From Paragorgia papillata (taxonomy: Eukaryota > Cnidaria > Anthozoa > Scleralcyonacea > Coralliidae): a stretch of 64,000 bases of DNA. Shown here piece after piece: positions 1 to 11,290 of this stretch (position 1 is its first letter; every line of letters starts with the position of its first letter). The stretch lies in assembly GCA_035771165.1 (NCBI GenBank), contig JAWNZC010000311.1, positions 2,271,501 to 2,335,500 of the forward strand. Reading direction: 5' to 3'. Both the position numbers and the translations under genes were made by a program. The notes beneath the pieces were generated by a model. It was not told the DNA's origin and made no database searches. It saw only the letters and a program-made list of their open reading frames with translations.

Positions 1-425
1 GACAATGCTTCACGAAAGTCTCATGCTTATGTCAACGTGGCAGTACAAAACTGAACCAACGTTATCAACGTATCTGATCTTAATCTATAAACTATTAAAA
101 TACATGCATGAAATCTAAAGTGCAGTAAGTAAGATTTTTGAATGACACCAGTCTATACTATTGTGGTATTTGGCTATGAAAAAGTGATTTTTTCGGGTAA
201 ATAGCAGGTTGAATAAAAAGTTTACTCACTGAGTGATATGCCGTTAGTAGTCTATTTCATATATAGTAACACAAACATAACTGTCGTAACGAAAATTCGT
301 AAATCGAGCTTAATTTATAACCCATTTTTGGCCGAAGCACCGACCGTTTTACTTCAAGTTACAATTAAAAATGCCAAATGGTAATTATAGTCATAAAAAT
401 CTTATAATAATTAGGTAAAATTCAA
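1..425 (+). repeat. Left terminal inverted repeat of the 1-3804 element
   Basis: This is the arm paired with 3322-3804. Similarity fades near 420, after the shared stretch reading roughly CTTATAATAATTAG. The outer end is cut by the window edge. Confidence 0.75.
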
Positions 426-1294
426 GCAAAAACTAATGTTGCCGGTTCATAAATTTGCTGGTGGTCGCAAAATAAAGTTGCATTAAGGTCATAGATTGGC
501 CAGATTACAACACTCAGATAAAGTTTCATTTTACAAGAAAAGGTGACCAGTAGTGGTATGTAGAGTCATTCGAACTAGAAAGCACAGATAAAGAATCAGG
601 ATGTCCAAAAAAAAAAATTATTTATTCAAACTTTCTCTATAATATCTTGAGTAATGTAAATTGCTATCCAGCGTTCTTCTTTCAATCAATAGCCGATGAC
701 TTCAAGTTACTTGACTAGAAATTCGTCCGACAGTTAACTCATAAACGAGTAATATCCCGGGGGCGGAACTAGGATTTTTGTCACCTTAGTCGAAACTATT
801 TGGGTTCTAGGGGGAATGGGCGGGGGGGGGGGGGAATCGTGCTCCCCAGAAAATTTTTTAAATTTTGGGTCTGAAACGCTTCTTTTTTTTTGCATTCTTT
901 GGGCACTACAGTGAGGAAAATTTGCATTTTCTAAGTACCATCATGTCCAAAAATTATTTTGTCCAAATGGAAATTGTTTCATTTTTATATTTCATTTGAG
1001 AAACAATTTTACAATTTATATGCTACAGTAATTGAAATAGCAGATTTAATTATTTTAACAAAGAAATAAACAACAGATACAATACATCTACTTCAAACAT
1101 TTAATAAGTCTGATTCATGGCTTCAAATATTTTATATGTAACTGATAACCATACTGCAGGTTGGACCATTTCACTCTATGCAGAAGCTCAAAACAGAGCT
1201 CTATAAACAATTCCCAGATGCCTCAGACCTAAAACATTTAAATACTATGTCAAATTAAAAAAATGTTGTAGCCCTGACTCAGTCTCTATACTAA

Positions 1295-1606
1295 GGGCTT
1301 GTTTACAAGGAGGTAGGGTTGCCCTAGCCACCACTGGGTTACTCTAGCACGCTGGTTACCCTACATGTAGCTCTCGAACATTTCCTGGGGTTTTTTATTT
1401 GTTGTATTTACAAGGACACTAGGGTAACCCGGGTGCTAGGATAGCCCTATCACTACACTAGGGTTACCCTAGTAGCGTAGGGTTATTTAACTCACCTACC
1501 CAGGACAACTTTTTACTTGTACCAGGCTTCTTGTCATTAGTGCTTGGTAACCACATCTAATGCAGTTGACCCAGGGGTAACCCTACCTTGAAAACCAAAC
1601 AGGCCC
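1295..1606. mobile_element. Harbinger-type MITE with TAA target duplication
   Basis: The ends are inverted: GGGCTTGTTT on the left and AAACAGGCCC on the right, one mismatch in ten. Both sides carry TAA (1292-1294 and 1607-1609), the TWA-type target duplication of PIF/Harbinger elements. The interior is rich in GGGTTACCC and GTAACCC words in both orientations and codes for nothing. It is 312 bp long, nested in the 1-3804 element, and therefore younger than it. Confidence 0.7.
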
Positions 1607-2067
1607 TAACTATGGCCTCTCACATAAAATAACATGATTATGATTGCCAGACCTCACTATCTATTTTATGAATTTATGAAGTAGTCTACATTATCCAATC
1701 TTGACAAAATCCTTTAGCTTGTATTTCAATTCTTTGCTACTCTTTGCTACAATGCTGTCTCAAAAGCACATTAACATAAATATATAAGGTGATGGCATGT
1801 TTCAATTTATAAAATTTATAAAATAAGTTTTCAAACCATTAACAAATACAAGAATTACAGTAGAAGGGAAAACCCTGAATGAATTTGAGCTACTTGCGCT
1901 ACAAACAGGTAGATATTAAGACTAGGAAAGAAAGGACAGCTAGAAATATATTAATAAATAATTCTCTAACAATAATAAAGGTCAGTCACCTTTCATTTGA
2001 AGACATGCCATGTGGTCTAAATCGTGGCGAACGTTGTTATTTTCGTATTTAATATTTATAAACAACT

Positions 2068-2354
2068 AGAAAATAATTAAGGGAGAAAAATCTGCCCACT
2101 TGAGAGCAGCACGAGGTTTCTTCTTGTCATTGTTGGCGTATATTACCACGTATATCTCAGTGCCCAAATTCCTTTGAAGCGTCTTGCCAATCTTGGTAAA
2201 ATGCTCGGCTTTGCGCAAAGAATCCTTCGCTTGTTGACCCTCGAGTCGACGGTATTAAACTTCCCGTTTTATAAATCTCTCGCAACACAATCTCGTCGTT
2301 GTCCTTCAAAGCGAATACATCAAGATCTATTACGTTTGTATTAGGCAAAGCCAT
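2068..2354 (-). pseudogene. Small unrecognised gene, frameshifted
   Basis: On the minus strand an ATG at 2354 opens a 65-codon frame ending at 2157. A second frame overlaps its end and continues to a stop near 2068, containing EIYVVIYANNDKKKPRAAL. The second part reads like genuine protein, so I infer one gene of about 95 residues with a frameshift near 2165. No catalytic motif or family is recognised. It sits within a long-TIR element and is followed upstream (2400-2720) by a duplicated module rich in CCAAT words, which could be its promoter. It may be an element-encoded accessory gene or a captured host exon. Confidence 0.4.
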
Positions 2355-2399
2355 GTTCGAAACGAAAGAATCCGCTTGTGCCTTGTAGTAAATATACGA

Positions 2400-2720
2400 C
2401 GACCAGACTAGCGCAAGTTAGTCACTCAGAATCGCCACTGATCAGTCCACAAATCAGTCGAGAACTACAAAGCAAAACGCCGCTAAACCAATCCGTGCTC
2501 TTCATAAAGAGCTATTGAAAAATTAAGCCAATCAGAATGGGTGATACAAGGGTCTAAATCCGTCGAGAAAGACAAAGAAATACGGCGAACACCCGGCAAA
2601 CCAATCACAGATCGCTATAAAGGATAATTTATAAATTCAACCAATCTCAGCGGCTGATACAATGCCTAAAATCCGTCGAGAAAGAACAAGGTAAACCGCG
2701 CGGCACGGCTTAACATGCCG
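2400..2720. repeat. Tandemly duplicated CCAAT-rich module
   Basis: Two to three diverged copies of about 120 bp follow one another. Each contains an AACCAATC-type word, a run of A/T near ATAAAG, and a GTCGAGAAAGA-like tail. The arrangement immediately upstream of the minus-strand gene starting at 2354 makes a promoter role plausible, but nothing in the sequence proves it. Confidence 0.4.
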
Positions 2721-3321
2721 GTCGGCAGTCTCACCTAATCGATTATCTCGGCGATCTTGAGACTGAGGGAAGAACGATACGATAATTATTTTTTCTTGCG
2801 GGGTTTTTTACCTTAGTCGTATGACTTATTTGACTAACGCTAAATCCGCCCCTGTATCCTGTTCAAACTACTCGTGTATAACAAACAAAGAAGCGCTGAC
2901 TTAATTGTTTTCCTGTCGAGAATGCAATTGGACTTTTTTAGCTCTATATTGCAATTGTTGTAGAATAGCTAATTTTCCCTCTATTTTTTCAAGCATACAT
3001 GCAGTAACTTTGTAGTAATAATCTTTCGTAACAATCGCAATCCATTTGATTACGTAATGTTATATTACGACAACAATCCACACTTTTCATTCGGGAACAC
3101 AGGTTTTAAAATTTGCCAAACAGTTTAGTTATTGTGACCCCGTTTACACGGTACCGGATGAACTCGGAACCGTTCTCGAATTAGTACGGTTCAGCCTGTT
3201 TACACGGAAGACAAATTCGGAACCGGTCTACAGCGTAAACGTAGCCTTAATTGTAACTTGAAGCGAAACATTCATGCCAGTGCTTCACTTGAACATCAAT
3301 TGCAGAGTATTCACCTATTCC

Positions 3322-3804
3322 GATTTTGCTAATTATAAGATTTTTATTACTAGTACCAAATGGCATTTATTGTAACTTGAAGTAAAACAGTCGGTGCTTC
3401 GGCCAAAAATGGGTTATAAATTAAGCTCGATTTACGACACCAAAGCACTATAATATAGAATATTTCAAAATGCTATTATAAATCCTGCAAGCTAAACTAG
3501 CCAGGAATGTTTTCGTTAGGACAGTTATATTTGTCTTGCTATATTCAGATTGAGGTAGACAACTAACGGTATATCACTCAGTGGGTAAACTTTTTATTCA
3601 ACCTGCTATTTAAAAAATCACCTTTTTTCTAGCCAAATACCACAATAGTATATACTGGTGGCATTCAAAAATATTATTCACTGCACTTTTAATTTCACGC
3701 ATGTATTTCAATGGTTTATGGAAGGTCAGATACGTTGATAACGTTGGTTCATTTTTGTATACTGCCACGTTGAGTTATCGGATCGACTTTCGTGAAGCAT
3801 GGTC
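3322..3804 (-). repeat. Right terminal inverted repeat of the 1-3804 element
   Basis: This is the reverse complement of bases 1-425, with small indels. It includes the shared block around AAGCTCGATTTACG and the terminal CTTTCGTGAAGCATGG. Confidence 0.75.
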
Positions 3805-4599
3805 GTTTTTTGAAATAGAAGATAATTTTAGTTTTAAGCACAGATTTTTTTAAAAGGAGTTATAAAGTTAGAGAAATTGGAAGGAAAACGACTACAGCAA
3901 GTAGGATGCAGAAGGCACCGATCAGTCCTGCATTAGAATGCGTAAGAAAAATTGCGATTGTTTTAAGACTGACCTTAACTGGCAAACAGCTATTTTGCTG
4001 CTAAATGACTACCATATTCTTTATATTTTGTGAGATCGCAAAAGCTTTAATTAAAATTATTATTGTACATAGTTTATAGTAAAGATTTCCTGCTTAAATA
4101 TTCTAATATAGACACTGTTATGCACTTTTAAGAAACCCAATATAAGACTGAATTATTTCTAATGCAGTAATTTTTATCGATTTTGTTTCTAAAGTTTGTT
4201 TAAGAAACATTTTCATTTTATTAAATACGTTTAATGACGTCATGTTAACGTAATGATACAACACAAAATGGAAACGTACTTAGAATGTTTTTGAAAGGTT
4301 TTGTGATCCCGTTGCAGTTCACTACAGGAGAACCATGATGTAATTGTCGCAAAGGTGTGGATTATTGTCGTAATACAGCATGCATGATCAAATACTGTAG
4401 ATCATGACTGCAGTTATGAAGGTCATAACTACACTGTCACTGTACGCTTCAAAAAATACGGGGGGAAATAGGCATTCTACAGCAATATAGAGCTAAATAA
4501 AACCGATTGCTCTGATGACAACAGCAAAATAATTAGGTCACCCTAAGTCTTTGTTTGGTATGCACGAATATTTCGAACAAGATATTGTTCGTTTATGAG
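3805..4599. other. No gene seen
   Basis: AT-rich sequence without a convincing reading frame, RNA gene or clear repeat structure. Confidence 0.5.
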
Positions 4600-4905
4600 T
4601 TGTCGGAGGTATTAATCATAAAATAATTCTCCTTCCTCAGAAAAGTCTCACTTTTAAATTTACATGTCCACAACCTTCGATTTCCACGGCTAATCCATCG
4701 ATTCTTCGAACTGTCGAATACGATCGAAAATGACGGTTTGGAAAATGAGCCTGCGGTACAAATGTACATTCGCGGGAGGGGTGCATCAGTCACAATTCCA
4801 ACCGGACTAACTTGAATTCGATGTTTCGCATTCTCGTTCCGCAATTGGTAGTTATTACAAAAGAGTAAACGTCATAATTCCGTGGGGATGGTACTAATCT
4901 AACAT
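4600..4905 (-). repeat. Dispersed repeat, copy 1
   Basis: This segment is the inverted counterpart of 21363-21600. Shared blocks include TTCTCGTTCCGCAATTGG, GAGTAAACGTCATAA, and a stretch around a TACAAATGT core. A short frame (4593-4844, minus) crosses it, but its codons are not otherwise protein-like. It is a mobile repeat of unknown family. Confidence 0.5.
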
Positions 4906-5514
4906 GATTCGATGTTTCACATTAACCCCCAAACGGTTCTAGATATGATTTTTTTAACGGATAAATAGAAACTTTGAATGCTTAGTCGACGATTTTTGTA
5001 TCCTTTTGCACGTTGTTCTTACGTATTTATGCCTTCTTGAGTGGTTTTTGAATCATCTATAAAAACAAATCTTCCGTTGCTATAGTAACCAAAGTGGAAT
5101 TTTTCAACTTTCCTTTGTTTTTCCAGATGAAAAAGCAAAAAATATGAAAGAATTGGGAAGAAGATACATCAGCCTTTGTGTCTAGCGGCTGTACAAAAAG
5201 AATTAGCATTATGTGATACAAGATACTCAGAATGAGTCATCACCTACCTATACCAAGAAGGCTTCTGATTGGTTTAGATAACTTAATCCAACACTGCGGT
5301 CACCCGTATGTGCAATACACAAAAGAGAATATCAGTACACAAACTAAAGTTTTAATTCACAAGTAAATTAGCCGATGCACATTACAAAGTATCGATACAC
5401 TGAAACGAATTTCAATACACAACAAAGTTTCGCGAAATACACAGCAATAAATATTTTTAATACGTAATAAATTATTTCCACAAATGCACAACAAAATATA
5501 ATGCGAAACCAATA

Positions 5515-6478
5515 CCAATACCAATGAACTTTATTTAACGAGGGTGACACAATTACAATAGATATTGTATTCTTCCCTGTGGCCCTCAATACTTAACTTA
5601 TATAAATAATAATATCCTAAAATATATACATTTTGGTAATAAGAATAAAAATAATTGTAAGATATATTTAAAAATATTCTACGATGAAAAGATTAAAAAT
5701 ATACCAAACTAATAGTGCCGAGATACCGTAAAGGTGTCAACGGAGTATTGTTCTAGTTGGCTCTTAATAAAATCTTTCTTCATAATAAAAATAGATGAAG
5801 AGTTTTTCAACGAATCACTAAGAGTATTCCAAACATTTACGACAGAATAAAAAAAGGTTCTACGCAGTGCGTCAGTTCTGGGCTTTGGTAAACGGTACAA
5901 ACATTTTGATCTCGTATTATATCGGCTACTAAAAGAAAGTGAAACTAGCTTGTCACAAAGGTAGTCTGGTCCTCGTCCATCAATGATTTTTCTAAAAAGA
6001 CTTAACTTGTTCAAAATACATAATTTATCAATTGGAACCCATCCAAGTTGTTTGAATACGGTTAATGATCTTGAACTTTGAGGACAAGGATCAATAATAT
6101 ACCTTGCACAACGTTTTTGTAGTTTGAATAAATCATCTAGCTGTCCAGATCCACAGTTACTCCAAACACAGCTACAGTAGTCGAATACAGGTTTTATGCT
6201 TGCATTATATATTAGTAGTCGATACTGAGTTGGCAGATATTTGCGCATTCGTGCTAGCAAAGCGATCCTTTTTCTCAGTTTCTTACAGAGTTCCTCGATA
6301 TGGGTAGACCAGGTAAGATGATTGTCCATATATACTCCAAGACATTTTTCTGAGCTAACTTGTTTTATCTTATTATCAGAGTAGAGGGTCAAGTTCAGAC
6401 ATTGCTTGTTAGAAGTTTTTAATTTTTGCCGTGAAGAAATAATCATACACTTGGTCTTGTCGGGGTGAATCTTCATTT
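5515..6478 (-). mobile_element. 5'-truncated CR1/L2-like non-LTR retrotransposon
   Basis: The element reads leftwards. Its only coding part is the C-terminal region of the reverse transcriptase frame (5709-6476). The 3' end near 5515-5535 has AATAAA on the minus strand followed by short ATTGGT repeats, typical of CR1/L2-like tails. The 5' end stops abruptly at about 6478. Flanking DNA on both sides consists of degenerate GATACACAACAAAG-like words, so it seems to have landed in a simple tandem array. Confidence 0.75.
5709..6476 (-). CDS. Non-LTR reverse transcriptase, C-terminal part
   Basis: This is a 255-residue open frame from the end of a non-LTR ORF2 protein. It begins just after the catalytic palm (the YADD box is missing) and has the usual following features: an N-terminal KTKCMII strand, EKCLGVYMDNHLTWSTHI, IYNASIKPVFDYCSCVWSN, KLQKRCARYII, and a terminal VWNTLSDSLKNSSS block. 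These are typical of CR1/L2-like elements. A complete ORF2 would have about 900 or more residues, so this is a 5'-truncated, non-functional copy whose remaining frame is unbroken, suggesting modest age. Confidence 0.8.
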   Translation of the reverse strand: MKIHPDKTKCMIISSRQKLKTSNKQCLNLTLYSDNKIKQVSSEKCLGVYMDNHLTWSTHIEELCKKLRKRIALLARMRKYLPTQYRLLIYNASIKPVFDYCSCVWSNCGSGQLDDLFKLQKRCARYIIDPCPQSSRSLTVFKQLGWVPIDKLCILNKLSLFRKIIDGRGPDYLCDKLVSLSFSSRYNTRSKCLYRLPKPRTDALRRTFFYSVVNVWNTLSDSLKNSSSIFIMKKDFIKSQLEQYSVDTFTVSRHY

Positions 6479-7964
6479 TATTTTAATTGATACACAACAA
6501 AGTCGCGTCGCAATACAACGGAGTGTAATTCGATACACAACAAAGACAGGATCTCGATACAGAACGAAAAGTTTTCGATACACAACAAAAAGTTGCATGT
6601 GGGAATCTCATGGACAATAGGAGACAGAGCAAAGACAGAGCAATATGATGCAAGATAATCTATTCTGTGGTCTAAATACAATCTCAAGACGTGTCGACTG
6701 AGAGTTTAGCGAGATTTCCCATCGTGCCTTTTTCCTCATGCGTGGACACCATTTACACGCGAAATTACACGCGAGATGAAAACCGGAAAGTAATTCTTAG
6801 CCTGTTTAAATATCTATATATACTAGAAATACATAAACGCAACAACCCCTCGCCTGCTTTATATGCATTTTTAACCTAGCAATCCCCCTATCCCCGAAAA
6901 CATCCCAGAAAATTAATTAGCAAAGTTCATCGGTTGTCATGTATTGACAGACCGAAACGCGAAAGAACATGCATAGTCAATATTAAAAAAAAAGGATGAA
7001 CTAAATGACAAATTCATTGCCCAAGAAAAGACACAATGCCAACGACCTAGCGTCCAAAGACAATGCCAGACAAGATATTATTTATATTGATTTTCATTTT
7101 CAAGATTTCTTTCGTTTTAACTCAGCTAAACTGGTAAATACGAATCTCCTACGGTTATTAAACTTTCTTCTGCTCATATCACCACAAACACTCCCAATTC
7201 AGTCTACTCTTTTCGGATTGTTTTTCTCGTTCGCGGTTTATTACTTTTTTCATTGTTGACAAATAAATATGACAAGGCATCATTCAGCTCTCCTCATGAT
7301 CTAAAAAGCCGTTTGTTTCAAAATTTCTTCCTCGTTCTCTCTCGAGTTAAGTAGAATACACCAGAGCAGAATTCTTTACCACCTATGGAAAGCTTCAGGA
7401 CACATCCTTGTTCTTTCAGATACAGTTCGGTCGGCATCGTTTTCGGTCTTTATTGTATACATTTTTAGGCTTTTTTCAGTGGTCTTTTTGCTGTCACATC
7501 TCTTCTTAGCCTTCTTTCTTTGGTCTTTTTCCATAGTAATGTTAATGTACATTTTAGCTGGAACCATTTTTTCTGCAAAGATTTCTTTCGTCATGATCGT
7601 GATCGCTGAAAAACTGTATTTCGCAATCCAACCGAACTTATAATGATTACTAGAAATACATAAACGCAACAACCCCTCACCCGCTTTTAATACGTTAAAT
7701 ATACATAATACCCCCCCCCCCCCGATTACACTGTTTTTGTATACAAATATAAACCCCTGGCCTCCTTTACATCCTGTTTTATCACTTTTATGAATGTAGT
7801 TTTTCTATTATTGACCAATTTCCAAAGCAATGTTTTATTCCAAAATAAAGCAGTGGCTGAGGAAAAACTTGTGTCACGACCTATAACAGCACCAGAAACT
7901 GATAGCAAAAACAAACAATAATTACAGACGCTTATATCAAGGTGCCTAATAAACTGTTTGAATG

Positions 7965-9041
7965 AATGAATAACGAATGAATAACTTTATTTGAGTGTCA
8001 ATGTATTTAGCTATATATACAGCTAATTGGGGACACTATTGATAAGTTTTAGACTAAAATAGGATTTATACTACGAGATCAAAATTTCTCTATTTTTACA
8101 ATAATTTACCTATTAAAACTATTAAGAATATTTCTTAAAATACACCTATATACAATATGATAAATAAAAAAATAAATAGATCAATATAAATAAAATAACA
8201 ATAAAAATTAAGTTGAACATAAAATACAATTTCTGCAGTTATTATCGAGTATGCTTTCTAAGTCCTGTTTTCTAATATTCCTTTTAAAAGATTCTAAACT
8301 AGGTTTCTCTTTATCTTCTTTGGTTAATTTAGACCATATATAAGGGCCATAATATCTTAAAGAATGTTTACCGTATTTAACTGTACTGTATCGCGGTATG
8401 TTAAAATCTGCATTTCGCAGTTTGTAATGATTAATATTTTTTATGAATATTTCATTTAAGTGAACAGGACTTAAATTGTTCTTAATTTTGTACATTAATA
8501 TTGCTGTATCTTGAAGTCTTCTATTAATTAAACTTGGGAGATTAGCACGATTGAGTAGCTGCTGGTACGTAATAGTTGAGTCAGTTATATTATATACTGC
8601 TCTGAGGGCTCGCTCTTGAATTCGCTCCAACTTTCTTTTATCTGAAGCTCGACAAAAGTGCCACACTAAGTGACAATACGTAAGATGCGGTAAGATTGCA
8701 GACTTGTAAAGTTGTAGCTTTGCAGATGTTGGAATTAACTTCCGTAAACGTAATATCACCCCAACTTTTCTGCTACTTTTTCTACACACAGTAGTGACAT
8801 GTTTATTAAAATCAAGAATTTCATCAAGGTTTACTCCCAGTACTTTAAGATCTTCTCTGTTGGGTATTTGGTAACCGTCAATACTAAGAGACACATCAAT
8901 ATCTTTATCATTTGTTCGATTTGGTTTTAACGTTATCGTTTGAAATTTTTCAGGATTAGCTCTTAAAAAGTTTTCTGTGTACCAATTTGATGCTGTAATA
9001 AGATTCCTCATGTTCCAAATAATTATAATGTTGAACCTCAA
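7965..9041 (-). mobile_element. 5'-truncated non-LTR retrotransposon
   Basis: A second leftward non-LTR fragment, with the C-terminal reverse transcriptase frame at 8208-9041. At its 3' end, near 7965-7995, it has GAAT-type short repeats and a TTTATT signal (AATAAA on the minus strand). It differs in sequence and in tail from the 5515-6478 copy, so it is a different family. Confidence 0.75.
8208..9041 (-). CDS. Non-LTR reverse transcriptase, C-terminal part
   Basis: A 277-residue frame. The first codons (about 20) may be read-through. From about residue 17 it matches the post-palm part of a non-LTR ORF2 protein: WYTENFLRANPEKFQTITL, the DLKVLGVNLDEILDFNKHV strand, YKSAILPHLTYCHLVWHFC, RIQERALRAVY, a Leu-rich INRRLQDTAILMYKI helix, and the terminal YGPYIWSKL block. 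The catalytic YADD box lies upstream and is absent. The frame is uninterrupted but lacks the endonuclease and polymerase core, so it cannot be autonomous. No stronger subfamily call than CR1/L2/jockey-like is justified. Confidence 0.8.
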   Translation of the reverse strand: MRFNIIIIWNMRNLITASNWYTENFLRANPEKFQTITLKPNRTNDKDIDVSLSIDGYQIPNREDLKVLGVNLDEILDFNKHVTTVCRKSSRKVGVILRLRKLIPTSAKLQLYKSAILPHLTYCHLVWHFCRASDKRKLERIQERALRAVYNITDSTITYQQLLNRANLPSLINRRLQDTAILMYKIKNNLSPVHLNEIFIKNINHYKLRNADFNIPRYSTVKYGKHSLRYYGPYIWSKLTKEDKEKPSLESFKRNIRKQDLESILDNNCRNCILCST

Positions 9042-9738
9042 AGAAAAACATCAGAACAGAAAAAAACTTAGGTAACAGCCTGAAAACTATAGGTATAATA
9101 AGAGAGGAAAAACTATCCAGGGAAGAACTATAATGCAAAGTTTCACTCGAACCATGGAAAAAACGCCTGAGAAAATGTATATTATTTGACAAGATTTTTG
9201 CTGTTTTAACTGAGTTTAATACGGAGAAGGTTTTGGATATATACCGATTCTAATCAGCTAAAGAAAGCTGGTAAGTTAAATACGAATCACTGCTTACCGA
9301 TAAATTTTATTTTGGCTCTTCTCAGATGCTGCAAACACTGCCATACGGGCTACGGGCTACGGCGTTTGGTTTCCCTTGTTTTCTCGTTCGGTTAGCAAAA
9401 AGCAATCAATTATTTTCAAAATGTGAAAAGCTGTTTGTGTTGATGTTCTTTTCAATTCACTCTTCTCTCTCGAGCCAAGATATATCAGTGCATAAGTCTT
9501 TTGCTGGCTTTGAACAGACACACGAAGAAACATGTTTTTGTTTTTTTCAGTCACATTTCGCGGCAACTTTTCCGATCTTTATAGCAATTTTTCATGCTTC
9601 TTCAATGGTTTCTAGTCGTGTTTAATATTGTTTGGTTCATCCCACTGCAACATCTCTTCTTAGCTTTCGTTTATCGGTCATTTGTAAACCAATTTTTCGG
9701 ACAAAGATTTTGTTTCGCTTGAGCCGCGAAAATTGGCG

Positions 9739-9742
<4 letters not shown>

Positions 9743-9786
<44 letters not shown>
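9743..9786. repeat. TA dinucleotide microsatellite
   Basis: About 22 uninterrupted TA units. Reading frames crossing it (YIYIYI) are artefacts. Confidence 0.95.
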
Positions 9787-9796
<10 letters not shown>

Positions 9797-10643
9797 AACA
9801 TCTCGCAGAATTTCTTTCCACTTCGCGTGTAATTTCGCGTTTAAGTAGACTCCACGCACGTCGAGATTAGCACCCTCACCCGGGCTCCGGGCCTTCGGTC
9901 CTCCGCCCGGGATTGGGTATGAAACAAATCACAAATTGCGCACGATTCGGATAGCAGGGTACTGGTAACTAACCTGTTAAGTTATTCAAATTATTTAAAT
10001 TTATGTCAGCAAATTATTAGTTCGGTTGGAGTACGAAATAATTTTTTAGCGATCATGACCTGAAAAAAATCTTTGCCAGAAAAAATGACTTCAGCTAAAA
10101 TGAGAGGCAACAATATATACGACTTAAAACGACTGAAAAAAGCCTAAAAATTACGAAAAAGACCGAAAAGGATGCGGACCGAAATGTAACTAAAAGAACA
10201 AAGATGTGTCGTGAAACTGTTAAAAGCCGGTAAAGAATTCTGCTCCGATGTATTCTACTTAACTCGAGAGAGAACGATGAAGAAATTTTGAAACAAACGG
10301 CGTTTTAGATCTTGAAGAGAACTGGATGATGTCTTGTCATTTTTTGTCAACAACGAAAAAAGTAAGAAACCGAACGAGAAAAGCAATCTGAAAAGAGTAG
10401 ACTGAATTGGCAGTGTTTGTGGTGACAAAAGCAGAAGAAAGTTTAACCGTAGGAGATTCGTATTTACCAGTTTAACTGCATGAGTTAAAACGGAAGAAAT
10501 CTTGAAAATGAAAATCAGTATATATCATATCTTGTCTAGACAAGATTTTTGAGCGGTCTTTGGACGCTTAGATGCTTTGCACGAGCACGTGACCCCTTAG
10601 TAACCGTTGCTATGCCGCCATATTGAAAGGAACTCAGAAACAA

Positions 10644-11290
10644 ATGGCCGCTACAGTAACTGAACGGGTTCCTTCACTCCCAAAATATCGAATCTCTCCA
10701 GCCGCGGAGGAGCAAGAGAACTATAATAATAAATTAAAAATTATTGAAAATATTGATCCCTATACACTGTCAGCAACAATATTTTCGCGGATTCCACCGA
10801 AAAGATGCCCAAAATAGAGTTCCCTCGCTTCACGAAGGAGCAGCTTAATGCGTATAAAAGTCTGGAAACATACCAGACTACCAGTATTTTGTGGCAGGAT
10901 GGGTAAGATGTACTTTTGTTGCCAATGGAAGGCAGGATAACATGAGACAAATATCTAACTGTTTGTCAATGTTTTGTGCAGGTCAATCACTCTCAACGTT
11001 TAAATGAAACCTCACTTCAGCCCTGGATAGTCGCTAAAAAACGATGGAACAGTAATTAGAGCACACTGCAATTGCATGGCTGGTTTTGGGGAAGTTTGTT
11101 CACATGTTGGAGCTCTACTTTTTTCTGTGGTAACTGCAGTTCGTATTTTGGAATAAAAAACATGTACATCTGCTCCTTGTCAGTGGTTTATGCCCACGCT
11201 TGTGTCCAATGTACCTTACCAGGAGCTGAGGGAAATCACCTTTATGTCTTCTAAGACTAGGAAAAAGAAACTCGATAATGAAATAGCAAA
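10644..11290 (+). pseudogene. SWIM zinc-finger (YqaJ-exonuclease-associated) gene remnant
   Basis: Pieces of one protein lie in order on the plus strand. A first frame from ATG 10644 contains ENIDPYTLSATIF. A second, from 10805, reads PKIEFPRFTKEQLNAYKSLE, then YQYFVAGW after a small indel. A GT...AG interval at 10903-10981 looks like a 79-bp intron. Then VNHSQRLNETSLQPW, and after a one-base slip in an A-run, [20 protein letters not shown]. The C-x-C...C-x-H spacing is the SWIM zinc finger (11067-11105), and this N-terminal architecture is usual in invertebrate SWIM/YqaJ viral-recombinase-like proteins. Two frameshifts and an in-frame TAA at 11154 make it a pseudogene. The nuclease part is not seen downstream. 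The possible intron argues against a processed copy. Confidence 0.7.
10903..10981 (+). other. Possible intron in the SWIM gene remnant
   Basis: GTAAGA at the start and TTTTGTGCAG at the end bound 79 bp. Removing it joins AGGATGG to GTCAATCAC in phase, as expected for the family order GW then NHSQ. This is an inference from splice-like borders only. Confidence 0.4.

Larger units (their letters stand above)
1..3804. mobile_element. Non-autonomous DNA element with long inverted ends
   Basis: Bases 1 to about 425 reappear inverted at about 3322-3804 with scattered mismatches; for example the first 18 bases match the complement of 3787-3804 with one difference. Two inverted arms of 0.4-0.5 kb enclose about 2.9 kb with no recognisable transposase. 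The arms could continue left of the window, so the true terminus and target duplication cannot be read. A small broken gene (2068-2354) and a MITE (1295-1606) lie inside. The superfamily is not resolved. A long-TIR DNA transposon derivative is the simplest reading. Confidence 0.75.
7046..10573. mobile_element. Foldback-type element with ~0.55-kb inverted arms
   Basis: Bases about 7046-7620 recur inverted at about 10055-10573. Matching landmarks include GCGTCCAAAGAC against GTCTTTGGACGC and the region around TTCTCTCTCGAGTTAAGTAG. The interior holds a non-LTR fragment (7965-9041), a further diverged copy of arm-like sequence (about 9440-9730), and a TA microsatellite. No transposase is visible. 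Another repeat (AAATACATAAACGCAACAAC) occurs at about 6828 and 7654. Exact termini and target duplication are unclear. Confidence 0.55.

Noticed and set aside
2068..2354. MADS-box-like reading of the small broken gene (VVIYANN)
   Set aside because: The resemblance is limited to a few residues and the DNA-binding helix pattern is missing.
9632..9859. Frames crossing the TA microsatellite
   Set aside because: YIYIYI is the TA repeat; flanking codons are not protein-like.
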